From: Jiangella aurantiaca
GTDB lineage: Bacteria; Actinomycetota; Actinomycetes; Jiangellales; Jiangellaceae
DNA length: 64,000 nt
Direction of reading: 5' to 3'
Assembly: GCF_004349105.1 (NCBI RefSeq)
Contig: NZ_SMLB01000006.1
Location: 62,001-126,000 of the forward strand
Below, piece by piece: positions 8,489 to 15,587 of this stretch. A program made the translations under genes and the position numbers. The notes beneath the pieces are model-generated. The model was not told where the DNA came from and searched no databases. It saw nothing but the letters and a program-made list of their open reading frames with translations. Each line of letters begins with the position of its first letter. Within the stretch, counting starts at the first letter, position 1.

Positions 8489-9462
8489 CGACCGCCGGCC
8501 TGCCGGCGCGACGCCACCGGCTCGACCCGCATCTCGCGGTGAGCTATGCCCTGGCCGCGGTCTGCCTGGTGCTTCTTGGAACGACGACATCGCGTGGCTT
8601 CGACCCCGACCGCATCCTCGGGCTGCTCGGCAATCAGGCCGCGCTCGGCATCGTCGCGCTCGGGCAGACGCTCGTCCTCCTGGTGCGCGGACTGGACCTG
8701 TCAGTCGGCTCCGTGATCAGCCTCTCGACGGTCGTGACGGCAGCCGTCATGGACGGCAACCCGGACCGGATCGCCGTGGCGGTGGCCGCGACGGTGGCGC
8801 TCGGCGCGGTGGTCGGGTTGGCCAACGGCCTGCTCGTGGCCTATGCGGGCATCGCCCCGCTGCTGGTCACACTGGCGGTCGGAACCATCGTGCAGGGTGC
8901 CACGTACGTGTACACCAACGGGCAGCCGCGGGGCGGTATCGCCGGCGGCTTCCGGGGGCTGGCCGACGACCGGATCGCCGGCACACCCTTGCCGTGGTCG
9001 CTCCTGTTGTGGCTGGGCGTGTGGGGAATCGTGGCGCTCACGCTGTATCGCACCGTCGCCGGGCGGAGGTACTACGCCGTCGGCGCCAATCCGCGGGCTG
9101 CCTGGCTGTCCGGGGTGCCGACGACGCGGCACAGCGTGGTCGCCTATATCGCGTCCGGCGTCCTCGCCTCGGTGGCCGGCCTGCACCTGGCCGCCTACAC
9201 CGGCTCGCCGTCGCTGACCGTCGGGACTTCCTACACTCTGATGTCGATCGCGGCGGCGGTGATCGGGGGCGTCGCCCTCACCGGAGGCGGTGGCGGACCC
9301 ACCGGCACGTTCGCCGGTGTTCTTGTCCTGGTGTTTCTCGGCACAGTGCTCGAGACGATGGACGTGCCGGCTGCGGTGCAGCTGATCGTCCAGGGTGGTG
9401 TCGTGATCGTGATGATGCTGGTGAACAGGCGGCTCGATCCCGCCCGAAGGAGCAGAGCATGA
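8485..9462 (+). CDS. sugar ABC transporter permease 2 (RbsC-like)
   Basis: 325 aa, starting at ATG 8485 overlapping the preceding stop (ATGA). It has the same family features: RGLDLSVGSVISLSTVV, VGANPRAAWLSGV and VIGGVALTGGGGGPTGT. Two non-identical permeases in one operon imply a heterodimeric channel, as in several ribose-family importers of actinobacteria. Confidence 0.9.
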   Translation: MTTAGLPARRHRLDPHLAVSYALAAVCLVLLGTTTSRGFDPDRILGLLGNQAALGIVALGQTLVLLVRGLDLSVGSVISLSTVVTAAVMDGNPDRIAVAVAATVALGAVVGLANGLLVAYAGIAPLLVTLAVGTIVQGATYVYTNGQPRGGIAGGFRGLADDRIAGTPLPWSLLLWLGVWGIVALTLYRTVAGRRYYAVGANPRAAWLSGVPTTRHSVVAYIASGVLASVAGLHLAAYTGSPSLTVGTSYTLMSIAAAVIGGVALTGGGGGPTGTFAGVLVLVFLGTVLETMDVPAAVQLIVQGGVVIVMMLVNRRLDPARRSRA

Positions 9463-10193
9463 CCGACTGGGCCGGCCTGACCTGGCCGGAGGTGGCCGAG
9501 GCCGTCGAACGGCAGCCGGTCGCGCTGCTGCCGTTCGGCGCCGTCGAGGAGCACGGGCCGCACCTGCCGCTGGGGACCGACGTCCTGGCAGCGGACGGGC
9601 TCGCGGAACGGCTGGCCAACACGGCAGGCCTGCTCCGGTTGCCCACCGTTCCGTATGGGCAGGTGTGGTCGCTGGAGCACTTCCCGGGCAGCCTGTCCGT
9701 GCGTGATGAGACACTCGTGGCGCTCGTGACGGATCTCGCCGGCGGCTTGAGCCGGGCCGGCGTCCGCGGCATCGTGCTCTTCAGCGCCCATCTCGGCAAC
9801 GCCGCCGCCCTGCGCAAGGCGGCCCGCACACTTGCGGAGACCGGTGGCCTGCCGGCCATCGCTCTGACATACCCCGGACTGGCCGAGGTGGCGAAGGAGG
9901 TGCGCGAGAGCGCCGACAGCCACCCGTCGATCATGCACGCCGACGAGATCGAGACGTCGGTCCTGCTGGCGCTCGCGCCCGACCACGTCCGGATGGACCG
10001 GGCGGTCACCGAGTACCCGGTCTACCCGCAGGACTTCGACGCGGCACCGGTTCGGTGGGACACCGTCTCGCGCAGCGGCGTCTTCGGCGACGCGACCGCG
10101 GCCACACCCGGCAAGGGTGAGCGGGTCGTGGACCACGTTGTCCGGACCGCCGCCGACCTGATCGCCGGCTGGCGGAAGCGGGTGGGCGTATGA
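9459..10193 (+). CDS. creatininase-family hydrolase
   Basis: 244 aa, starting at ATG 9459 behind GAAGGAG and overlapping the permease stop (ATGA). It is a creatininase/creatinine amidohydrolase fold with metal-ligand region FGAVEEHGPHLPLGTD (Glu30/31, His32, His35, Asp41), FSAHLGN where the family has NGHGGN, and HADEIETS. Family members open cyclic amides or hydrolyse cyclic ketones and lactones (creatininase; 3-dehydro-scyllo-inosose hydrolase IolN). In a sugar operon a ring- or lactone-opening role is more likely than creatinine metabolism. The substrate is unknown. Confidence 0.85.
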   Translation: MTDWAGLTWPEVAEAVERQPVALLPFGAVEEHGPHLPLGTDVLAADGLAERLANTAGLLRLPTVPYGQVWSLEHFPGSLSVRDETLVALVTDLAGGLSRAGVRGIVLFSAHLGNAAALRKAARTLAETGGLPAIALTYPGLAEVAKEVRESADSHPSIMHADEIETSVLLALAPDHVRMDRAVTEYPVYPQDFDAAPVRWDTVSRSGVFGDATAATPGKGERVVDHVVRTAADLIAGWRKRVGV

Positions 10194-11044
10194 GCCGAGA
10201 CGATCCTGACGCGCGCACCGGAACCGGCGCCGAGCTGCCGGTCAGCCGGCTCACACCGCTGTCACCGAGCAGCGGCGTGCCGCGTTACCGCCAGATCGCC
10301 GACCAGATCGCGGCGCTGCTGACCGAGCTCGGCGCCGGCGTGCGGCTGCCGTCGGAGCACGAGATCGCCAGCCACCTCGCCGTGAGCCGGGCGACCTCAA
10401 CGCAGGCGCTGCGTGAGTTGCAGAGCCGCGGCCTCGTGTCGCGCATCCAAGGACGCGGCACGTTCTCCTCCGGCCCGCCGGCGGTACGGACGGCGGCCGC
10501 GCAGCGGTTGCCGTCGTTCAGCGACGACCTGCGCCGGGCCGGGCACACGACGGGTGAGCGGGTGCTCCGTTGCGAGCGAGCACCGGCGTCGAGCGCCGGT
10601 GATGCGGCCCCGGTGCGGCTCGGGGTATCCGGCGACGCGCTGCTGTGGCGGGTGGAGCGGGTCATCGTGAGCGACAGTGTCCCGGTGGCGCACGTGACTT
10701 CGTGGCTGCCGGAACGCCGCTACCCGCGGATGGACGCGGACGCCGTCGGCAGTGGCTCGCTGTACGAGTATCTCGAGCGCACGTACGGGGCGGACGCCCG
10801 GCCCGACCGCGCCGACGAGGAGTGGGCGGCGGTGCAGGCACCGCGCGAAACCGCGAAGCTGCTGGAGCTACCGCGCCACGCTCCGGTCATGCGGGTGTTC
10901 CGGCTGGCGATGCTGGGTGGCGGCGAGCCGGCTGAATACGGCGTGTCGTACGTGCGCGGCGACAGCTTCGTGGTGGCGTTGCGCGTCTCCGCCGACGCCG
11001 GGCTACGGCTGTCGCCCCGGCTGCGGACGGAGCCGTCCGCGTGA
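10190..11044 (+). CDS. GntR-family regulator with UTRA domain
   Basis: 284 aa, starting at ATG 10190 (ATGA overlap). The N-terminal winged helix spans roughly residues 30-95 (YRQIADQIAALLTELGAGVRLPSEHEIASHLAVSRATSTQALRELQ region, ending with the typical IQGRGTF wing). Residues ~110-270 form a UTRA effector domain that usually binds a phosphorylated sugar or a small metabolite. It sits inside the operon it probably represses. The palindrome at 4974-4985 is the natural candidate operator. Confidence 0.9.
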   Translation: MSRDDPDARTGTGAELPVSRLTPLSPSSGVPRYRQIADQIAALLTELGAGVRLPSEHEIASHLAVSRATSTQALRELQSRGLVSRIQGRGTFSSGPPAVRTAAAQRLPSFSDDLRRAGHTTGERVLRCERAPASSAGDAAPVRLGVSGDALLWRVERVIVSDSVPVAHVTSWLPERRYPRMDADAVGSGSLYEYLERTYGADARPDRADEEWAAVQAPRETAKLLELPRHAPVMRVFRLAMLGGGEPAEYGVSYVRGDSFVVALRVSADAGLRLSPRLRTEPSA

Positions 11045-12483
11045 GCCCGCTGGCGGTGGGCATCGACGTCGGCACGACCAGCGTGAAGGTCCTGGCGCTG
11101 GACGCCGCCGGCGACGTGGTGGCCGTGGCCTCGGCTGCGCACGGCATCCTCGACCGTGCCGGTGTGGTCGAGGCGTCCCCAGCGCGATGGTGGGAGTCGA
11201 CGACAGCGGCCCTGGCGGCGTTGGCGGACCGGCTGGGCGGCCTCGAGGCCGTCGAGGTCGTCGGGCTGAGCGGCAACATGAGCTCGGTGGTCCTCGTCGA
11301 CAACAGAGGAGCGCCCGTCCGGGACGCCGTGCTGCTGGCCGACCCGCGTGGCGCCGGCCAGCTCGCCGCCCTGCCCACCGAGGTCCGTGACGCACTCACG
11401 TCGGCCACGCACAATCCGCTGACCACGGTCTTCTCCCTCGCCACGCTGTTGTGGCTGCGCGACGCGGAACCGGCGTCGCTGGACGAGGCCGCGGCCTGGC
11501 TCAGCGCGAAGGACTACGTCCGGCTCCGCCTGACCGGCGAGCTCGCGACAGAGATCACCGACGCCGCCAACAGCCTCCTGGTGCGCGCCGGCACGGGTGG
11601 CTGGGACGGCGACCTGATCGCGGCCGTGGGCCTCGACAACGGGATGTTCCCGCCCATCGTCGACAGCTCGGCCGTCGCCGGGCGCGTTCGGCCCGGGACG
11701 GCGCTGCGGACTGGAACACCCGTGGTCGCTGGGACGGGGGACATGGCCGCGGCCGCCCTGGGCGCTGGCGACCCGTCGCCCGGGCAGCTGCTGGTGTCAC
11801 TCGGCACGTCGGTGACGGCGATCGCCCACCTCGGTGCCGAGCCGTTCGCGCCGGAGTGGTCGGGCCGGCTGACCTACCATCCGCTGCCGGCCGGCGACGG
11901 CGCATTCGCTCTCGCGTCGCTGCTGACCGGCGGGTTGGCCGTCAACTGGCTGCGCTCGCTTGCCGGAACCGCTGCGCTGTCCGCAGCCGCCGGGCGGCCC
12001 GATCCGGAGGACCCGCTCGTGTTCCTTCCGCAGCTCGCGGGCGGTGGCACGCCGGATTTCGTCGGCGCGCTGCGCGGCACGTTGTTCGGCGTCCGGCCGT
12101 CGACCACCGGTGCTGACATCGCCCAGGCCGTGTACGAGGCGGTCGCCTTCGAGCTGGCCGCCGTGGCCGACCTGCTGGGCGAGGCACACGTCCGCCAACT
12201 GCTGCTCACCGGTGGCGGCGCGAATCTGCCTGCGTGGACGTCGGTCATCACCGACGTCCTCAACCGGCCCTCGCGCACCCTGGCCACGCCCGACGCGTCG
12301 GCCATCGGCGCCGCCCGGCTGGCCTGGCGGGCGCTCGGGCACGACTGCCCGGCCGGGCTCGCGGCGGTGCGGCAGGACCCCCGGCCGGAACACGCCGCGG
12401 CTTGGGCGCACCGGCGGGCCCACTACGAGCGGGCGCGCCGGGCCGCTGTCTCGTACTACCTGTCCGACGAACAGAGAAGGTGA
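11041..12483 (+). CDS. FGGY-family carbohydrate kinase
   Basis: 480 aa, GTG start in a GTGA overlap with the regulator. It is an actin-like ATPase fold with N-terminal phosphate-1 loop GIDVGTTSVKVLALD, LSGNMSSVVLVD, SAKDYVRLRLTGE, the catalytic-base region GTGDMAAAALGAG, and the adenosine motif LLTGGGANLPAW. Members phosphorylate xylulose, ribulose, erythritol, glycerol and related compounds, and it is closest in feel to xylulokinase. It would trap the imported sugar or polyol as its phosphate. Specificity cannot be assigned. Confidence 0.88.
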   Translation: MSPLAVGIDVGTTSVKVLALDAAGDVVAVASAAHGILDRAGVVEASPARWWESTTAALAALADRLGGLEAVEVVGLSGNMSSVVLVDNRGAPVRDAVLLADPRGAGQLAALPTEVRDALTSATHNPLTTVFSLATLLWLRDAEPASLDEAAAWLSAKDYVRLRLTGELATEITDAANSLLVRAGTGGWDGDLIAAVGLDNGMFPPIVDSSAVAGRVRPGTALRTGTPVVAGTGDMAAAALGAGDPSPGQLLVSLGTSVTAIAHLGAEPFAPEWSGRLTYHPLPAGDGAFALASLLTGGLAVNWLRSLAGTAALSAAAGRPDPEDPLVFLPQLAGGGTPDFVGALRGTLFGVRPSTTGADIAQAVYEAVAFELAAVADLLGEAHVRQLLLTGGGANLPAWTSVITDVLNRPSRTLATPDASAIGAARLAWRALGHDCPAGLAAVRQDPRPEHAAAWAHRRAHYERARRAAVSYYLSDEQRR

Positions 12484-12489
12484 TCCCTC

Positions 12490-13437
12490 ATCATCCGCAC
12501 GGTTACCGGTGACATCCGTCCCGACCAGCTGGGCTTCACGTACGCGCACGAGCACCTCGTGGCGTCGCCGCCGGCATGGATGGCCGAACGCGATCCCGAC
12601 CTCGTCATCCTCGACGAGGAGAAGGCGGTCGCGGAGACCCTGCTCGCCCGCGACGTCGGCGTCGAGGCGATGTACGAGGCGTCGGCCTGGGACTACGGAC
12701 GCGACCCGCTGGCGCTGCGGCGGATCTCCGAACGTACCGGGGTGCGGATCATCGGCTGCGCCGGGTTCAACAAGGGCCGCTGGTTCGACGACCTGCTGGC
12801 CGACTGGTCCGTGGACCGGCTCGAGGAGCAGATCGTCGCTGACATCACGACCGGCATGGATGGTACCGACGTGCGTGCGGGCGTCATCAAGTTCGGCACC
12901 GGCTACAACCACATCTCGCCGGTGGAGGAGCGCGTGCTCCGGGCCGCCGCACGTGCGCATCGCCGCACCGGCGCGCCGCTGCACGGGCACACGGAGACCG
13001 GGACGATGGTGCCAGAGCAGCTGGCGCTGCTGCGCGAGGAGGGCGTGGACACCCGCCGGGTCGGCTTCGTCCACGTCACCCGCAACCCGGACCCGTGGCT
13101 GCACCGGGAGATCGCCAAGACCGGTGCCTACCTGTGCTACGACGGCTTCTCGAAGATCAAATATCTCCCGGAGAGCGTCCGCATCGACCTGCTGATCCAC
13201 CTGATCGAGGCCGGCTACGAGCGGCAGGTGGTGATCGGCGGCGACCTGGCCCGGCGAACCGACCTGACGACGTATACCGGCGGCCCGGGACTCGGCTACA
13301 TCGCCGGCCCCTGGCTGCGCCGCTTCCGCACCGAGTTGGCTGAGCGGGGTTACGAGGAGGCGCGGGTGAAGGAGATCGTCCAACGGCTGTTCATCGACAA
13401 CCCCGCCACCTATTTCGACATGGTCCCGTCCTACTAG
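12490..13437 (+). CDS. phosphotriesterase-family hydrolase with apparent AUC start
   Basis: 315 aa if translation starts at ATC 12490. The family N-terminus (IRTVTGDIRPDQLGFTYAHEHL) must be included because it carries the HxH metal pair (His20, His22). The frame is closed by the kinase stop at 12481-12483, and no ATG, GTG or TTG lies between that stop and the HxH. The next canonical start (GTG 12559) would delete the metal site. AGAAGGTGAT (12475-12484) gives an excellent Shine-Dalgarno at normal spacing to 12490. Other ligands are in place: Lys134 (AGVIKFG, carbamylated in the family), His167, His195 and Asp252. Relatives hydrolyse lactones and phosphoesters; here a sugar-lactone or acyl-sugar step is likely. 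It is the last gene of the operon. Confidence 0.85.
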   Translation: MIRTVTGDIRPDQLGFTYAHEHLVASPPAWMAERDPDLVILDEEKAVAETLLARDVGVEAMYEASAWDYGRDPLALRRISERTGVRIIGCAGFNKGRWFDDLLADWSVDRLEEQIVADITTGMDGTDVRAGVIKFGTGYNHISPVEERVLRAAARAHRRTGAPLHGHTETGTMVPEQLALLREEGVDTRRVGFVHVTRNPDPWLHREIAKTGAYLCYDGFSKIKYLPESVRIDLLIHLIEAGYERQVVIGGDLARRTDLTTYTGGPGLGYIAGPWLRRFRTELAERGYEEARVKEIVQRLFIDNPATYFDMVPSY

Positions 13438-14000
13438 CCGATTGGGCAGGCGAAATGATCACGTTACCTATGGGTCCGTTCGCTTGCCCAGGCATGCATG
13501 CGTGGTGGAGCGGGAGTACGCCTGGTGATGTGGCGTCGTCGCGCTGACGGTGCCTGGTCCTCGACGGCCGGTCCAGGTGTCGTTCGGGGAGCATGCCGGG
13601 CCACTCCGGGCCAGGGCGGCCGGTGATCAGGTGGCGTTCCGTCGCGAATCGGCGGGCCTGATGCACCTGATCGTTTCGTGTCCGCATGGTGGAGGGTTTT
13701 CAGGTGCACCCCTGGCGCTGTCGTCGTGTACGTCACCTGATCGTCCCGGGCGCGGGGATCAGGTGACAGTGACATGGGGACGGTGGAATGCCCGATTTCG
13801 CCGACGCGAACCGGGTGTCGCGCGCCCCGGACGGTGATCGGGCCGCCCGGCTCCGGGCAGGCCGCCGGCAGGTCCCGGACTCGCGCTCGTGAGATGCGTG
13901 CTCGACGAGGTACCTGAGGCTCAGGGCTCGGCGGGCGATTCCGCGTCGGCACCACGCGCTCAGGGAGCGGCACACGAGGACCAGATGACCTGCCCCTCAC
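13438..14000. other. intergenic region with four CACCTGATC motifs
   Basis: No gene recognised. The 9-mer CACCTGATC occurs at 13664-13672 and 13734-13742, and its reverse complement at 13625-13633 and 13757-13765. The last pair forms a 10-bp-stem hairpin (13733-13766). The arrangement suggests an old mobile-element end or clustered protein-binding sites. Direct repeat copy B follows at 14001. Confidence 0.6.
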
Positions 14001-14098
14001 TCACATTTCCGCTGGTGAGAGGGATACTTCTGAGCGTCCGAGGAGGACTTGCCCACCTGGACTCACCCTCCACACCACGCTTGAACTGGAGCGATGAG
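14001..14098 (+). repeat. direct repeat copy B flanking the catabolic module
   Basis: Partner of 3391-3493 in the same orientation, with small indels and substitutions (for example GTGAGAGGGATACTTC against GTGAAGCGTATATTCC). It lies just downstream of the operon, between it and the monooxygenase gene. Confidence 0.7.
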
Positions 14099-14181
14099 CC
14101 GCCGCATCAGCTGATCCTCGGCACCGCGTGCGCGGTCTACGTCGTCGGGCGCGTGTGAGGCAGCAGGGCCGGCCGGAGCAG

Positions 14182-15432
14182 TTAGGAGGTCTCGTAGGCG
14201 AGGTAGTGGCGCTGCGTGATGATGTGGTCGGCCACGTACTTGGCGTCGTGCCAGACCCCCCAGATGAAGCTCGAACCGCGGCGCGAGAGCCACGGTAGCC
14301 CGAGGTAGTACACGCCGGGCTCGGACGAGACGCCACGTCGGTGCGCCGGCTTGCCGTCGTCGTCGAACGCGTCCACCTGCAGCCAGCTGTAGTCGAGCGC
14401 GAAGCCGGTGGCCCAGATGATCGACGTGATGCCCGCGGCGGCGAGGTCGAGGTCGCGAACGGGGTCGATCAGGCAGTCCGGGTCGGGCCCCAGCACTCGT
14501 GCCTCAGGCTCCTCGGGGAGATCGAGGCCGTTGCGCGCGACGTAGGCATCGGCCGCGTCGAGCAGCGACAGGTAGTTCGCATCGCCGTCGGCGATGTTGT
14601 CGGCGAGGTCCGGGGCGAAGCGCAGAACGCCATCATCGAAGGACGTCGTGCGGCCGACGAGGGTGACGCCGCGCGCGGCGAGGGCTCGGAAGTCGACGGT
14701 GTGACCCCCGTGTGCGCCGCTGACGGCGATCGTGACGTGTTCCGCGCCCAGGGGAGGGGTCTGGGCGTCCCACATGCCCAGCACGCCGAGCCACCAGACG
14801 AAGTCGCGTCCGCGATACCTGCGCGGGGGGCGGTCGTGCGGGCCGACGGAGAGGTAGACGCGCCGCCCGGACCGCTGGAGCTCGTCGACGATCTGCGCCC
14901 CTGACGATCCCGCTCCGACGACCAGGACGGCACCGTCGGGCAGCTGCGCCGGGTTGCGGTAGCCGCTGGAGTGGAGCTGCAGCAGTCCCGCGCCGTCGGG
15001 AACCAGTGGCGGGAAGACCGGGCGCTGGAACGGCCCGGTCGCGGCGACGACGAAGCGTGCGTCAACGACGCCGTCCGACGTCTCGGCGCGGAAACCGGCC
15101 CGGCCTGCGATCCTGCGTACGGACGTCACCTCCACTCCGCATCGGATCGGCGCGGCGATCTTCTCCGCGTATGCGACGAAGTAGTCGGCGACCTGCTCTT
15201 TCGAGGCGAAGGCGTTCGGATCGAGGTCGAGGAACTCCAGCCCGGGAAAGCGGTCGTGCCAAGCGGGTCCGTTCGCGACGAGGGAGTCCCACCGTTCCGA
15301 GCGCCACCGCTCAGCGATGCGGTGCCGCTCCAGGACGAGGTGGGGTACGCCACCTTCGCGCAGGTGCTCGCTCATCGCCAGCCCGGCCTGGCCGCCCCCG
15401 ACGACGAGGACTTCGACCTCTTCGCTCGACAT
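14182..15432 (-). CDS. flavin-containing monooxygenase (CzcO/Baeyer-Villiger-like NAD(P)-binding oxidoreductase)
   Basis: 416 aa, starting at ATG 15432 behind GGAGGTTGAT. The FAD-binding GxGxxG is VVGGGQAGLAMSEHL at residues 10-24, followed by LERHRIAERWRSERWDSLVANGP. A second, NADP-type Rossmann motif is VLVVGAGSSGAQIVDEL, and the ATGF motif (IIWATGFALDYSWL) lies near the C-terminus. It probably hydroxylates or oxygenates a small organic substrate using NAD(P)H and O2. It stands alone between the direct repeat and the amine-oxidase gene, and the substrate is unknown. Confidence 0.85.
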   Translation of the reverse strand: MSSEEVEVLVVGGGQAGLAMSEHLREGGVPHLVLERHRIAERWRSERWDSLVANGPAWHDRFPGLEFLDLDPNAFASKEQVADYFVAYAEKIAAPIRCGVEVTSVRRIAGRAGFRAETSDGVVDARFVVAATGPFQRPVFPPLVPDGAGLLQLHSSGYRNPAQLPDGAVLVVGAGSSGAQIVDELQRSGRRVYLSVGPHDRPPRRYRGRDFVWWLGVLGMWDAQTPPLGAEHVTIAVSGAHGGHTVDFRALAARGVTLVGRTTSFDDGVLRFAPDLADNIADGDANYLSLLDAADAYVARNGLDLPEEPEARVLGPDPDCLIDPVRDLDLAAAGITSIIWATGFALDYSWLQVDAFDDDGKPAHRRGVSSEPGVYYLGLPWLSRRGSSFIWGVWHDAKYVADHIITQRHYLAYETS

Positions 15433-15542
15433 ATCAACCTCCGCACCGAACGGCGATGTTCCTGTGTCGTGACGGTCACGCTTGCGTCACATGAATCCTC
15501 ATCGGGTGGCAGTACACCTGTCCAACAGATGTTCCAGGCCTT

Positions 15543-15565
15543 CTGCATCTGATGTACTGATGCAG
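15543..15565. promoter_or_regulatory. inverted repeat CTGCATC-N9-GATGCAG
   Basis: Perfect 7-bp arms (15543-15549 and 15559-15565) lie between the amine-oxidase stop and the monooxygenase start. It may be a weak terminator for the amine-oxidase operon or an operator for the monooxygenase gene; the sequence does not decide. Confidence 0.4.
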
Positions 15566-15587
15566 TGGCCTGCGAGGCGCCCATGGG

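Noticed and set aside
12559-12561. GTG as start of the phosphotriesterase-family gene
   Set aside because: It would remove the HxH metal ligands and has no ribosome site; the upstream sequence is clearly coding.
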